48,899 bases of DNA from Streptococcus sp. 'caviae' (GCF_001937065.1 NZ_MOWR01000010.1:1-48899); one strand, 5' to 3'; positions 37,330-46,708 are shown, numbered from the stretch's first letter. Numbers and translations are program-made. Notes: a model not told the origin generated them from the sequence alone.

Positions 37330-38361
37330 ATGGCAGATAAAAATAGAAAATTTGTGCTCGTTGGTGCGGGAAGTGCCAGCGCACAAGAAAAAATTGAAAA
37401 GCCAGCCTTGTCTTTCCTGCAGGATGCTTGGCGGCGTTTAAAGAAAAATAAATTAGCAGTTGTTTCACTCTGGTTTTTAACCCTTCTTATCGCGTTTTCG
37501 CTGCTGTCTCCTTTGTTTGTAACACAAAAGGATGCCAACAGTTTCGATTCGGATAAGGTGTCTACTTATGGGAATTTGCCGCCCAACAGTGGTTTGGGCA
37601 TCCCCGGTTGGAATGGTGTATTTCAGATGCCCGGCTCCAGTTCTGCTTCTAACGTTTATGAGGATCAGTCAGTTCCGGAAGGACAGCATTTCTTATTGGG
37701 GACTGACAGTTTAGGACGCAGTCTTGGCAAACGGATTATCGTTGGTATCCGCATCTCACTGTTAGTTGCAGTTGCGGCAACCTGCATTGACCTTCTCATC
37801 GGTGTTATCTATGGCCTTACTTCCGGTTATATCGGCGGGATGGTTGATACCGTTATGCAGCGTATTATTGAAATCATTTCTTCTGTGCCTAACTTGATTA
37901 TTGTAACAATGCTTGGGCTCTTGCTGGGAAATGGGATATTGGCCATCATTCTTTCTATCGCCCTGACCGGCTGGACGTCAATGGCCAGACAGGTCAGAAA
38001 TATGACCTTGTCTTATAAGGAAAGAGATTTTGTTTTGGCCGCGAGAACCCTTGGTGAGAGCGGGCCTAAGATAGCCTTTAAACATATCCTCCCTAATATC
38101 TCGGGAGTTATTATCGTTCAGATTATGATGACCATTCCTTCAGCCATCATGTATGAAGCCATCCTTTCAGCTATTAACTTGGGTGTCAAACCGCCGACGT
38201 CTTCTCTGGGGTCCTTGATTTCTGATGCTCAGGAGAACCTGCAATACTATCCTTATCAGATTATTCTGCCGGCTCTTGCTTTGGTCCTGATTTCCTTGGC
38301 CTTTATTTTGCTGGGTGATGGTTTGCGTGACGCATTTGATCCAAAATCAGATCAGGACTAA
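37330..38361 (+). CDS. oppC: Oligopeptide permease subunit OppC
   Basis: Second permease of the Opp complex, 343 residues. An N-terminal cytoplasmic tail (about 1-35) and one helix are followed by an extracellular insertion (about 60-110, rich in Asn/Ser/Gly). The BPD_transp_1 core has the EAA loop (DFVLAARTLGESGPKIAFKH). ATG at 37330 after AAGGAG, ten bases after oppB. Confidence 0.95.
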   Translation: MADKNRKFVLVGAGSASAQEKIEKPALSFLQDAWRRLKKNKLAVVSLWFLTLLIAFSLLSPLFVTQKDANSFDSDKVSTYGNLPPNSGLGIPGWNGVFQMPGSSSASNVYEDQSVPEGQHFLLGTDSLGRSLGKRIIVGIRISLLVAVAATCIDLLIGVIYGLTSGYIGGMVDTVMQRIIEIISSVPNLIIVTMLGLLLGNGILAIILSIALTGWTSMARQVRNMTLSYKERDFVLAARTLGESGPKIAFKHILPNISGVIIVQIMMTIPSAIMYEAILSAINLGVKPPTSSLGSLISDAQENLQYYPYQIILPALALVLISLAFILLGDGLRDAFDPKSDQD

Positions 38362-38371
38362 GGAGGAAGAT

Positions 38372-39424
38372 ATGAGTAAAGAAAAAATTTTACAGGTCAA
38401 TAACCTCCATGTCAATTTTCATACGTATGCTGGTGAGGTTAAGGCAATTCGCGATGTCAGCTTTTATCTGGAAAAGGGTGAAACCCTTGCTATTGTCGGT
38501 GAATCCGGTTCTGGAAAATCTGTAACAACGCGGACCTTGATGGGATTGTCTGCTAAAAACGCTGAGATTTCAGGGGATATTGAATTTAAAGGGCGCAATC
38601 TCATTGACTTAAAAGAAGAAGACTGGGTTAATATCCGCGGCAATGATATTTCCATGATTTTCCAGGATCCGATGACCAGTCTCGATCCGACAATGAAAAT
38701 CGGTCTGCAAATTGCTGAGCCGATCATCAAGCATGAAAAGCTCGCCAAAAAAGAGGCGTTAGCGCGTGCTTTAGATATCATGAAAAAGGTCGGTATTCCT
38801 AATGCTGAAGAACACATCAATGATTATCCTCATCAATGGTCGGGCGGCATGCGCCAGCGGGCGGTTATTGCTATTGCTCTTGCAACCAATCCGGAAATTC
38901 TCATCGCTGATGAACCGACAACAGCTCTTGATGTGACGATTCAGGCACAGATTCTTCATTTGATGAAAGAAATCCAAAAGAATACAGATTCTTCTATTAT
39001 TTTTATTACCCATGATTTAGGTGTTGTGGCCGGGATGGCAGATCGGGTCGCTGTCATGTATGCCGGAAAGATTGTTGAGTACGGAACAGTAGATGAAGTT
39101 TTCTACAATCCGCAGCATCCCTATACTTGGGGACTTTTGAATTCCATGCCGACAACCAGTACGGCAGCAGGGAGTCTGCAGTCGATTCCGGGAACACCGC
39201 CTGATTTGCTGCATCCGCCCAAAGGCGATGCCTTTGCTCCAAGAAATGAATTTGCACTTGATATTGATCTTGAAGAAGAACCGCCGTTTTTCAAAGTCAG
39301 TGATTCTCATTATGCGGCGACTTGGCTGCTGGATGAGCGTGCTCCTCAAATCGTGCCTCCAGAAAGGATTTTGAAGCGCTGGGAAAAATGGAAGAGCTTG
39401 AAGGGAGAAGAGCCGAATGACTGA
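38372..39424 (+). CDS. oppD: Oligopeptide permease ATP-binding protein OppD
   Basis: One of two ATPases energising OppBC; 350 residues. Walker A is GESGSGKSV, the Q-loop is [11 protein letters not shown], the signature is [15 protein letters not shown] and Walker B is [14 protein letters not shown]-terminal oligopeptide/dipeptide transporter extension ([12 protein letters not shown], then a proline-rich tail) is present, although the four-cysteine Fe-S motif found in some relatives is not evident. ATG at 38372 after AAGGAGG. Overlaps oppF by eight bases. Confidence 0.95.
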   Translation: MSKEKILQVNNLHVNFHTYAGEVKAIRDVSFYLEKGETLAIVGESGSGKSVTTRTLMGLSAKNAEISGDIEFKGRNLIDLKEEDWVNIRGNDISMIFQDPMTSLDPTMKIGLQIAEPIIKHEKLAKKEALARALDIMKKVGIPNAEEHINDYPHQWSGGMRQRAVIAIALATNPEILIADEPTTALDVTIQAQILHLMKEIQKNTDSSIIFITHDLGVVAGMADRVAVMYAGKIVEYGTVDEVFYNPQHPYTWGLLNSMPTTSTAAGSLQSIPGTPPDLLHPPKGDAFAPRNEFALDIDLEEEPPFFKVSDSHYAATWLLDERAPQIVPPERILKRWEKWKSLKGEEPND

Positions 39425-40352
39425 AAATCGTAAAAAACTGGTGGAAGTCAAAAATGTTTCGTTGATATTTAATAAAGGCAGATCCAATGAAGTCAAGGCT
39501 ATTGACAATGTCAGCTTTGATATCTATGAAGGCGAGGTCTTTGGTCTTGTCGGAGAATCCGGTTCAGGTAAGACGACTATCGGCCGCGCCATTCTTAAAC
39601 TCTATAATATTGATGAGGGTGAGATTGATTTTGAAGGGCAGACCATTTCAAATTTAAAAGGTAAGGAACTTTTTGCCTTTCGTAAGAAAGCACAGATGAT
39701 CTTTCAAGACCCTCAGGCCAGTCTGAACGGACGTATGAAAGTCAGAGACATCATTGCTGAAGGCCTTGATACTTATAAACTAGTCAAAAACAAAGAAGAA
39801 CGCGATGCCAAAGTTCAAGAGCTGCTTGACTTAGTTGGTTTAAATAAGGACCATCTGACGCGCTATCCGCATGAATTTTCAGGTGGTCAGCGGCAGCGTA
39901 TCGGAATAGCCCGTGCTTTGGCTGTAGAGCCCAAATTTATTATTGCCGATGAACCCATCTCTGCCTTGGATGTTTCCATTCAGGCTCAGGTTGTTAATCT
40001 GATGCAGAAACTGCAGCATGAACAAGGGCTGACTTACCTATTTATTGCCCACGACTTATCTATGGTTAAGTACATTTCTGACCGTATCGGTGTGATGCAT
40101 TGGGGGAAAATAGTGGAGATCGGAACATCAGATGAAGTTTACCATCACCCCATTCATCCATACACAAAGAGCCTGTTATCAGCGGTCCCTGAACCCGATC
40201 CCGAATTGGAGCGCAAGCGCGTTCACAAGGTTTACGATCCAGCTGGTGAATTAGACGGACAGGCGCGTGAGATGCGTGAAATCACCCCTGGACACTTTGT
40301 TTTATCTACAGAAGAAGAAGCAAAAGCTTATCAAAAAGAATTAAACCAATAA
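39417..40352 (+). CDS. oppF: Oligopeptide permease ATP-binding protein OppF
   Basis: Second Opp ATPase, 311 residues. Walker A is GESGSGKTT, the Q-loop is IFQDPQASLNG, the signature is FSGGQRQRIGIARAL and Walker B is FIIADEPISALD. The C-terminal HPIHPYTKSLLSAVPEPDP segment is typical of OppF. ATG at 39417 lies within the end of oppD. Last gene of the operon, ending at the strong terminator from 40361. Confidence 0.95.
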   Translation: MTENRKKLVEVKNVSLIFNKGRSNEVKAIDNVSFDIYEGEVFGLVGESGSGKTTIGRAILKLYNIDEGEIDFEGQTISNLKGKELFAFRKKAQMIFQDPQASLNGRMKVRDIIAEGLDTYKLVKNKEERDAKVQELLDLVGLNKDHLTRYPHEFSGGQRQRIGIARALAVEPKFIIADEPISALDVSIQAQVVNLMQKLQHEQGLTYLFIAHDLSMVKYISDRIGVMHWGKIVEIGTSDEVYHHPIHPYTKSLLSAVPEPDPELERKRVHKVYDPAGELDGQAREMREITPGHFVLSTEEEAKAYQKELNQ

Positions 40353-40360
40353 AAAATAGT

Positions 40361-40415
40361 AGCAAAAAGGCCTGGCTTGCAGCTGTACTGCAGGTCAGGC
40401 CTTTTTGCTGTTTTT
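40361..40415. terminator. Strong terminator shared with the 3' end of rpiR
   Basis: A 22-bp stem: AGCAAAAAGGCCTGG... from 40361 pairs fully (two G-T pairs) with the arm ending CTTTTTGCT at 40409; loop CTGTA at 40383-40387. T runs occur on both sides. The rpiR stop codon (40397-40395) lies within the right arm. Confidence 0.93.
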
Positions 40416-41297
40416 AGTTATTTTCAAAGCATCGCGTATATCCATCAATGAACGGGTATTGGCCGCTTCATCTCTAAACATCAGATTAACATAAATGATA
40501 TCTAAAATGGTTAAATATAATATTCTGGACGTCAGAGATTCTGCCCGGAAGAGAGAATCCTGAGAATTAACAATAACACATTCATTTGATAATTTTACCA
40601 GCTCTGATTTTGGATTGCCGGTCAAAGAAATAATTTTACCTTTTTTGGCGTTTACTGCACGAGCCAGCTCGATCGTTTGAATGGACTCGCCTGAATGTGA
40701 GAATAAGAAGACGCAGTCTTTTTCATTTAGTTTAGAAGCCTGACTTAACTGCATATGGTAATCAAAAATGTAACTGCAGTTGTACTTCGTTCTTAAAAAC
40801 TTATGATAGCTGTCCCATGCTAGGATAGATGAGCCGCCAATTCCCATAAAATAAATTGTTCTCGATTTTTCAATAATCTTAATAATCTGATCAATAGGAA
40901 TCTGAGGAATTGTTTCGATGATGGAATAAAGCGATTGGATATTAGAATAAATAACTTTTTCAGCAATTTCTGAACTGGAATCTGAGTCAGAAATGTCATT
41001 AATACTTGTTAAAATATTGGTCTGTCCGTCATTGGAATTTTCTTTTTTTAGATTTGAAGCGACGGATAATTTAAAATTTTGGAAGTCTTTAAAGCCGATT
41101 TTTTTGACAAACGTAAAGATAGACGATTGTGAGACACCTATTTCTTCTGATAAGACAGCAATGGTTTTGTTGATAATCTCATCACCTAAGGACAGAAAAT
41201 ATCTGGCGATTTGCTCATCTGTATTGCTGAATTCATACTTATGCCGATTAATAATAGTGCTTAGGTATTGATTTTTCAAACGAGTATCCATCCTCAT
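40395..41297 (-). CDS. RpiR/MurR-family transcriptional regulator
   Basis: A roughly 300-residue regulator with an N-terminal HTH_6 domain (TDEQIARYFLSLGDEI, then EEIGVSQSSIFTFVKKIGFKDFQNFK) and a C-terminal SIS sugar-phosphate-binding domain (FMGIGGSSILAWDSYHKFLR, FLFSHSGESIQTIELA, ISLTGNPKSELVKL). Starts at ATG 41297 or 41291; neither has a clean ribosome site, and the TATAAT at 41316-41311 leaves a very short leader. It is divergent from the 6PGDH-PTS operon, which it presumably controls in response to a phosphorylated aldonate, as RpiR proteins do for sugar-phosphate pathways. Its last codons are encoded by the shared terminator stem. Confidence 0.9.
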   Translation of the reverse strand: MRMDTRLKNQYLSTIINRHKYEFSNTDEQIARYFLSLGDEIINKTIAVLSEEIGVSQSSIFTFVKKIGFKDFQNFKLSVASNLKKENSNDGQTNILTSINDISDSDSSSEIAEKVIYSNIQSLYSIIETIPQIPIDQIIKIIEKSRTIYFMGIGGSSILAWDSYHKFLRTKYNCSYIFDYHMQLSQASKLNEKDCVFLFSHSGESIQTIELARAVNAKKGKIISLTGNPKSELVKLSNECVIVNSQDSLFRAESLTSRILYLTILDIIYVNLMFRDEAANTRSLMDIRDALKITKNSKKA

Positions 41298-41310
41298 CTT
41301 TTTGATAATA

Positions 41311-41339
41311 ATTATAAGATAAAAGAGGCCAAAAATCAA
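41311..41339 (-). promoter_or_regulatory. rpiR promoter
   Basis: On the minus strand, TTGATT (41339-41334), spacer 17, TATAAT (41316-41311). Confidence 0.7.
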
Positions 41340-41341
41340 AA

Positions 41342-41356
41342 GAAAAAATTTTTTTC
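41342..41356. promoter_or_regulatory. Candidate RpiR operator
   Basis: GAAAAAATTTTTTTC, a 15-bp perfect palindrome between the divergent promoters. It abuts the rpiR -35 and lies ten bases upstream of the operon -35. Being only A/T inside, chance occurrence is possible in this AT-rich spacer. Confidence 0.4.
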
Positions 41357-41365
41357 GAAATAATA

Positions 41366-41394
41366 TTTACAAAATAAAATTTTTATTATATACT
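41366..41394 (+). promoter_or_regulatory. Promoter of the 6PGDH-PTS-eda operon
   Basis: TTTACA at 41366-41371, spacer 17, TATACT at 41389-41394. The leader ends with GGAAGGAG before the ATG at 41426. Confidence 0.75.
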
Positions 41395-41425
41395 AAGTTT
41401 AGATTTAAGCGGAAGGAGCGTGTTT

Positions 41426-42328
41426 ATGAAAACGATTGGAATTATCGGCTTAGGCAAAATGGGATTTAATCTGGCTTTAAATGCTCAAGATCATGATTGG
41501 AGTGTTGTAGGATTTGATGAAGAACCTCAGGTACGGGAAAAAGCAGAAGGAGCAGGCATTCAAACGGCAGATTCGCTCGATTGTTTAATTGAGTCACTGG
41601 AAAGCAGGAAAATTATTCTTCTAAGTACTCCTGCAGGAGCAATAACTAATCATTTAATCGGTGAATTAAAAGAAAGTCTGCAGGCAGGAGATATTGTTAT
41701 CGACAGCGGTAATTCGAATTTTAAAGACAGCTTAAAGAATTATCAATCTCTTAAGGAAAAAGATATTGGTTTTCTTGACTGCGGGACCTCAGGTGGTGTC
41801 TTCGGTGCTCGGAACGGCGCTTGTTTGATGATTGGCGGTGAGCAGGGTGTCTTTGATGATATAGCAGATTTTTTTGAGGCCATTTCAATTGAAGGAGGCT
41901 GTCTGTTTATTCCTGAACCGGCTGCGGGCCACTATCTGAAAATGGTTCACAACGGTATCGAATATGGCATGATGCAGGCAATCGGCGAAGGTTTCTCCGT
42001 ATTAGAAGCGTCTGCTTTTAGCTATGATTATGCAAAAGTTGCTAATGTTTGGAACCATGGCTCTGTTATCCGCTCTTGGCTGGTGGAAATTGCTGAAGAA
42101 GAGTTTCGGAATGATTCTAAATTGGGGAGAATTGAAGGTGTTATTGATGCCAACGGTGAAGCGCAATGGACTGTTGAAGAAGCCTTGCAGCTGGAGGTTC
42201 CTGTTCCTGTTATTGCTAATTCTTTATTTGTCAGAAATTCAAGTAAACTGACTGACAGCTTTTCAAATAAAGTAGTTGCTGCCTTGAGACATGGCTTTGG
42301 CGGGCATGCTGTAAAATTAAAAAAATGA
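41426..42328 (+). CDS. 6-phosphogluconate dehydrogenase, decarboxylating, short form (GntZ-like)
   Basis: Oxidises 6-phosphogluconate to ribulose 5-phosphate and CO2. The 300-residue length marks the short 6PGDH type, usually NAD-preferring and linked to gluconate catabolism, not the ~470-residue housekeeping enzyme. Visible motifs are the Rossmann GLGKMG (8-13), CGTSGGVFGARNGACLMIGG (from 119) with the SGG substrate loop, and the catalytic KMVHNGIEYGMM block (K172, N176, E179, Y180). ATG at 41426 has AAGGAG seven bases upstream; GTG at 41420 is unlikely. First gene of the operon, divergent from rpiR. Confidence 0.88.
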   Translation: MKTIGIIGLGKMGFNLALNAQDHDWSVVGFDEEPQVREKAEGAGIQTADSLDCLIESLESRKIILLSTPAGAITNHLIGELKESLQAGDIVIDSGNSNFKDSLKNYQSLKEKDIGFLDCGTSGGVFGARNGACLMIGGEQGVFDDIADFFEAISIEGGCLFIPEPAAGHYLKMVHNGIEYGMMQAIGEGFSVLEASAFSYDYAKVANVWNHGSVIRSWLVEIAEEEFRNDSKLGRIEGVIDANGEAQWTVEEALQLEVPVPVIANSLFVRNSSKLTDSFSNKVVAALRHGFGGHAVKLKK

Positions 42329-42337
42329 GGAGAAAAG

Positions 42338-43345
42338 ATGCTGAAACATAAGATTGCGATTGTCAATTCCAGCAGCTTTGGAAAAATTTTTCCGAAGCAT
42401 ATGGAACGTTTAAGGGCACTTGGTGAAGTGGATTATTTTAAATTTGAGCAGACCGTTTCCGGTAAGGAACTGGCAGCAGCTTTGCAGGGCTATGACATGA
42501 TTATTGCCAGTGTAACACCGTTTTTCAATAAGGAATTTTTTGATTATAAGGACGGCTTAAAACTGATTTCACGTCACGGAATTGGCTATAATAATGTTGA
42601 TTTAGAAGCGGCCAAGGCTCATGGGACAATTGTTTCCCTTGTTCCGGCTCTGGTAGAACGTGATGCTGTAGCGGGCAATAATATAACAAATTTATTAAAT
42701 GTTATGCGTAAGACCAGTCAGGCGCAGCAAAGGGTTAAGGAAGATAAATGGGAAGAGCGGGCGCAGTTTATCGGACATACGCTTTATAATAAAACAGTTG
42801 GTGTTATTGGTATTGGAAATACAGGCAGCTGTGTGGCTGAAACAGTGAGAAATGGCTTTCGCTGCCGAGTGCTGGCTTATGATCCCTATCGTTCAAAAGC
42901 AGAAATTGAGCAATTCGGTGCTGAAAAAGTTGATTTTGACACAGTCTTGACGCAGGCAGATGTCCTGTGTCTATGTGCTAATTTAACTGAGGAAAACTAC
43001 CACTTCATCGGTAAAGATGAAGTAGCCAAAATGAAAAACAATATTTATATTTCTAATTCTGCACGAGGAGCACTGGTTTCAGAAGAAGCAATTATTGAAG
43101 GCTTAAAATCCGAGAAAATTGCTGGCTATGCCACTGATGTTCTTGAAGTCGAACCTGGCCGTTCTAATCACCCTTATCTGGCTTTTGACAATGTCGTTGT
43201 TACACCGCATACTTCAGCTTACACAATGGAATGCTTAGAAGCCATGGGAGAAAAGTGTATTGAAGACTGTGAAAATATTTCTTTAAGAAAATTGCCTGTA
43301 CGCAGTGTTCAGCCGGACAGTTTGTGGATCAAAGGAGGCGAATAA
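42338..43345 (+). CDS. D-isomer-specific 2-hydroxyacid dehydrogenase (KguD/SerA-like)
   Basis: A 335-residue NAD(P)-dependent 2-keto acid reductase / 2-hydroxyacid dehydrogenase. The NAD motif GIGNTG is at residues 158-163. The catalytic triad R243 (SNSARGALV), E272 (EVEPG) and H291 (TPHTSAY) is intact. In an operon with 6PGDH and a PTS, a role as 2-keto-6-phosphogluconate reductase (the KguD reaction, giving 6-phosphogluconate) fits best; that is inference from context. ATG at 42338 follows GAGGAG. One base separates its stop from the next start. Confidence 0.85.
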   Translation: MLKHKIAIVNSSSFGKIFPKHMERLRALGEVDYFKFEQTVSGKELAAALQGYDMIIASVTPFFNKEFFDYKDGLKLISRHGIGYNNVDLEAAKAHGTIVSLVPALVERDAVAGNNITNLLNVMRKTSQAQQRVKEDKWEERAQFIGHTLYNKTVGVIGIGNTGSCVAETVRNGFRCRVLAYDPYRSKAEIEQFGAEKVDFDTVLTQADVLCLCANLTEENYHFIGKDEVAKMKNNIYISNSARGALVSEEAIIEGLKSEKIAGYATDVLEVEPGRSNHPYLAFDNVVVTPHTSAYTMECLEAMGEKCIEDCENISLRKLPVRSVQPDSLWIKGGE

Positions 43346-43346
43346 G

Positions 43347-44453
43347 ATGCTGAAAGATTTTAAAGTTAAAGTTGGGCCGCAGTATTATCGCTACTGCGAA
43401 GATGCAATCACAGATGTCGAAAAACTGCTTAACTCTGCGCGTGCTAAAAGAGTACTGGTAGTCCATGGAACAGTCTCTTGGGAAAAGGCTAAACCTTATC
43501 TGACGTTTTTAAAATGTTTAGATTTTGAGTTTGAATTTCATCAATACACTGGTGAATGCAGCTATTACGGCGCAGATTTAATTGTTGAGAAAGCAAAGAA
43601 CGATAAGATTGATTTCATTATAGGGGTTGGCGGAGGCAAACTTGTTGATCTTGTAGGCTATGCCAGCAACAGTGCTAATATACCCTTTGGGCTCATTCCT
43701 ACTTTAGCTAGCAACTGCGCACCATGGACTCCTTTGTCAGTAATGTATAAAGAGAGCGGAGAAGCTGAGGGAAAAACAGAGCATTTTCTGCAGCAGGCTC
43801 GTTTTTTGCTAGCGGATCCCAGATTGATTATTGACTCGCCTGTTAATTACTTTATTGCCGGCATAGCGGATACTTTAGCTAAATGGTATGAGAGTGACAT
43901 GATAACTCAGCAAAAACTTTTACAGAGCGAACCTTTTGTGATGCTGGCCCGCTATACAGCTCTTATTGCCAAAGACATTCTCATGTGGGATGGAAATAAG
44001 GCTATTGAGGATATGAAAAATGTTAAAGTCACAGATGAATTTGTCCATTGTTCGGAAATTATTTTTGGCACAGCAGGTCTGGTTGGAGGGCTAGGCGATA
44101 AATATGCGCGCAATGCAGCTGCTCACGCTTTACACGACGGAATCGCTAAGTATATTCCGGAAAGTCATTCTTATTTACATGGTGAAAAGGTTGCTTATGG
44201 TATCTTTTACCAACTAGCACTTGAAGATAAATGGGCTGTTATTGATGAATTGCTGCCTTATTACAATGAAATGAATTTGCCGACATCTTTGACTAATATG
44301 GGAATTTTCCCCAAAAATGAAAGCGTTATCAATGACATAGTGGATTTTATGGACAGCAAGGAAAAAATTCACTTGATTCCGGTGGATACTAGCAAAAAGA
44401 CTTTAAAAGAAAAACTACTGAAACTGGAAGACTATATTACAAGCAAAAAATAG
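43347..44453 (+). CDS. Glycerol-dehydrogenase-family oxidoreductase (HcxA/YbdH-like)
   Basis: A 368-residue iron/zinc-type dehydrogenase of the GldA superfamily. The NAD-binding GVGGGKLVD is at 93-101. Metal ligands are conserved: D175 (GIADTLAKWYE), H260 (AAAHALHDG) and H278 (YLHGEKVAYG). The wording NCAPWTPLSVMY and GLVGGLGDKYARNAAAHA is very close to E. coli YbdH/HcxA as I remember it, an enzyme acting on 2-oxo/2-hydroxy acids, so it may be a second reductase for the imported keto-aldonate. ATG at 43347 after AAAGGAGG. Coupled to the upstream dehydrogenase. Confidence 0.82.
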   Translation: MLKDFKVKVGPQYYRYCEDAITDVEKLLNSARAKRVLVVHGTVSWEKAKPYLTFLKCLDFEFEFHQYTGECSYYGADLIVEKAKNDKIDFIIGVGGGKLVDLVGYASNSANIPFGLIPTLASNCAPWTPLSVMYKESGEAEGKTEHFLQQARFLLADPRLIIDSPVNYFIAGIADTLAKWYESDMITQQKLLQSEPFVMLARYTALIAKDILMWDGNKAIEDMKNVKVTDEFVHCSEIIFGTAGLVGGLGDKYARNAAAHALHDGIAKYIPESHSYLHGEKVAYGIFYQLALEDKWAVIDELLPYYNEMNLPTSLTNMGIFPKNESVINDIVDFMDSKEKIHLIPVDTSKKTLKEKLLKLEDYITSKK

Positions 44454-44464
44454 GAGGAAAAAAG

Positions 44465-45286
44465 ATGGAAACTTTAACAGCTGTTCAAAGTTTAGCCATA
44501 GGTTTATGGGTTGCCGCTATTATGTCTAGGTGGCTGGGCGGCGGTGCAACGCTGACTCTGCGATTCTCGCCTCTCATGACAGGATTATTTTGCGGTTTTG
44601 TCATGGGAGATGTCTATCATGCCATGATTGTAACAGCAGCGCTGCAGTTAATCTATATGGGAGTATTCTCACCGGGCGGATCAATGCCTTCTGAACCAGC
44701 AGTTGCTGCTGCGATTGCGGTGCCGGTAGCGCTGTTAGGTAATTTAAAACCGCAGGCGGCTATTGCTGTAGCGGTTCCAGTAGGTTTATTAGGCAGCTAT
44801 TTATATCAATTTCGTTTCTTTCTGAATACATTTCTTGGCAAATATACCGACCGTGCGGTTGAAAAGATGGATGAAAAAGCTATTAAGCGGTCCATTATTT
44901 TATACCCAACTCTAGCGTCGTTTATCTTATTTGTTCCCTTGATTTTTGTCGCTTTATATTGGGGGACACCGGTTATTGCTGATGTAATCGCTGCTCTTAA
45001 AGGGACTGTCATTTTACATGTTTTGGAAGTTGTCGGCGGCGGTTTGGCAGCTATTGGTATTGCGACAACTATCTATGTTATTGGACGTAAAGACTATTTG
45101 GTTTTCTTCTTTCTAGCTTATTTTGCCAGCGTTATTCTTAAAGATTCCAATGTAACCATGGTAACCTATGCGATATTGGGAACGATTGTTGCTGTGATTT
45201 TTGTAATGGCTACTAAAACAAATGCACAGACCGCTGATTCCTCGGACTCATCAAGCAATCCAGAAGATGACGATGATGATTTTTAA
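44465..45286 (+). CDS. PTS mannose-family IIC component
   Basis: Membrane subunit of a mannose/sorbose-family phosphotransferase system; 273 residues with about seven helices. The IIC hallmarks near the N-terminus (SLAIGLWVAAIMSRWLGGG) and the YMGVFSPGGSMPSEPAVAAA region are present, and the protein ends in an acidic Ser/Asp tail (DSSDSSSNPEDDDDDF). ATG at 44465 follows AGGAGG. With IID it forms the translocator; within an aldonate operon the substrate is probably an acidic sugar. Confidence 0.92.
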   Translation: METLTAVQSLAIGLWVAAIMSRWLGGGATLTLRFSPLMTGLFCGFVMGDVYHAMIVTAALQLIYMGVFSPGGSMPSEPAVAAAIAVPVALLGNLKPQAAIAVAVPVGLLGSYLYQFRFFLNTFLGKYTDRAVEKMDEKAIKRSIILYPTLASFILFVPLIFVALYWGTPVIADVIAALKGTVILHVLEVVGGGLAAIGIATTIYVIGRKDYLVFFFLAYFASVILKDSNVTMVTYAILGTIVAVIFVMATKTNAQTADSSDSSSNPEDDDDDF

Positions 45287-45302
45287 ATGAGAGGTAGATA
45301 AA

Positions 45303-46166
45303 ATGACTTCAAATATCAGTAAAACGACTAATGCTAATCAGCCTGAAGAAATTACTCAAAAGGATGTCAATAAAGCCTATCTAAGATGGCATTTTGCAAA
45401 TGAGATTCCGCATTCATTTGACCGTTATATAGCATCTTCCTTGTTGTATGCAATGATGCCAATCTTGAATAAACTGTATAAAAATCCTGAAAAAAGAAGA
45501 GAGGCTTATGAACGTCAGCTGCTATTCTTTAATACACAACTGACTTGGGGCGGCGGTATTATAACTGGTCTCATGTCTTCTATGGAAAGGGAGCGGGCTC
45601 GCCAGGAAAGTGCACATGAAGAAATCACAATGAGTGACGATTTAATGTATAATACGAAAGCAGGCTTGATGGGAGCTTTAGCAGGTATTGGTGATGCTAT
45701 TGATTCCGGAACAATACAGTACATTTTTATAGCCATCGCTGTACCTTGGGCACAAGCAGGCAATGCGCTGGGAGCCTTGTTCCCGTTCATTTGCTTTGCT
45801 ATCTACCAAGTATCTGTTGGTTTATTCTTTGCAAGGCAAGGATTCTCTCTGGGCCGCAATGCAACGAGCCTGATGCACAGTACTGGTGTGCAGAATGCAA
45901 TTAATTTATTATCCATTCTAGGTTTATTTATGATGGGGGTTCTTGCAGGCAATTATGTGACGGTGGCATCAAGTTTGAAATTTAAACTTTCAGGCAAAGA
46001 ATTTGTTATTCAGGATTTGCTGGATAAAATCGTTCCGGGATTACTGCCTTTAGCCGTGGTCATAGGAGTTTATTTATACTATGTAAAAAAAGGTCTGAAA
46101 GTTACACAGTCATTGCTGTGGCTGACTCTTATTTTAGCTCTTTTGGCTGCTGTTGGAATTTTATAA
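45303..46166 (+). CDS. PTS mannose-family IID component
   Basis: Second membrane subunit, 287 residues. Typical ManZ/IID features are the N-terminal cytoplasmic region (KAYLRWHFANEIPHSFDRY), the LTWGGGIITGLMSSMERERA segment and the GLMGALAGIGDAIDSGTIQY motif, with hydrophobic helices toward the C-terminus. ATG at 45303 after GAGGTAG, 17 bp behind IIC. Confidence 0.92.
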   Translation: MTSNISKTTNANQPEEITQKDVNKAYLRWHFANEIPHSFDRYIASSLLYAMMPILNKLYKNPEKRREAYERQLLFFNTQLTWGGGIITGLMSSMERERARQESAHEEITMSDDLMYNTKAGLMGALAGIGDAIDSGTIQYIFIAIAVPWAQAGNALGALFPFICFAIYQVSVGLFFARQGFSLGRNATSLMHSTGVQNAINLLSILGLFMMGVLAGNYVTVASSLKFKLSGKEFVIQDLLDKIVPGLLPLAVVIGVYLYYVKKGLKVTQSLLWLTLILALLAAVGIL

Positions 46167-46191
46167 TGTAACAAAGAAAAGGAAAAGAAGT

Positions 46192-46695
46192 ATGGGAAAT
46201 GTTAATTTAGCAAGAGTTGATGAACGTTTAATACATGGTCAGGTCATGATAACCTTATCCCAGCGCAATGGTGTGAATTCTATTTTTGTTGTTGATGATG
46301 TCGTTGCTCAAGATAAATTTATGAAAGATTTATACAAAAGCGCCGGCAACAGAACAGGCCAAAAAACGATTGTTATGTCAGAAGAAAAAGCCAAGTATTA
46401 TTGGGATGAATATCACTTTAAAGATTATAACTGTATTTTGATTGCTAAAACAGTTAAAACAATTGCAAATTTAGTGAAATATGGAATTCCTGTTTCTGAA
46501 CTTAACATTGGCGGGATTGCTAAGAAAAGTGATGATGACCTTTTAGTGACAAAATCCGTTCATTTAAGTAAGGCAGATGCAGAACTGTTAAAAGATTTAA
46601 AAGAACATCATGGTGTTAGTGATATCTACTTTCAGGCAACACCGGCAGCGGCGAAAACGCCGTTGAATGAAGTTTTGAAAAAGTTCAATCTATAG
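46192..46695 (+). CDS. PTS mannose-family IIB component
   Basis: Cytoplasmic phosphocarrier, 167 residues. The phosphorylated histidine is H15 in RVDERLIHGQVM, the signature of mannose-family IIB. ATG at 46192 has an AAAGGAAAAGAAG ribosome region; an in-frame ATG at 46153 lies inside the IID gene and is less likely. It passes phosphate from IIA to the incoming sugar acid. Confidence 0.92.
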   Translation: MGNVNLARVDERLIHGQVMITLSQRNGVNSIFVVDDVVAQDKFMKDLYKSAGNRTGQKTIVMSEEKAKYYWDEYHFKDYNCILIAKTVKTIANLVKYGIPVSELNIGGIAKKSDDDLLVTKSVHLSKADAELLKDLKEHHGVSDIYFQATPAAAKTPLNEVLKKFNL

Positions 46696-46708
46696 TTGGG
46701 ATTAGCGG

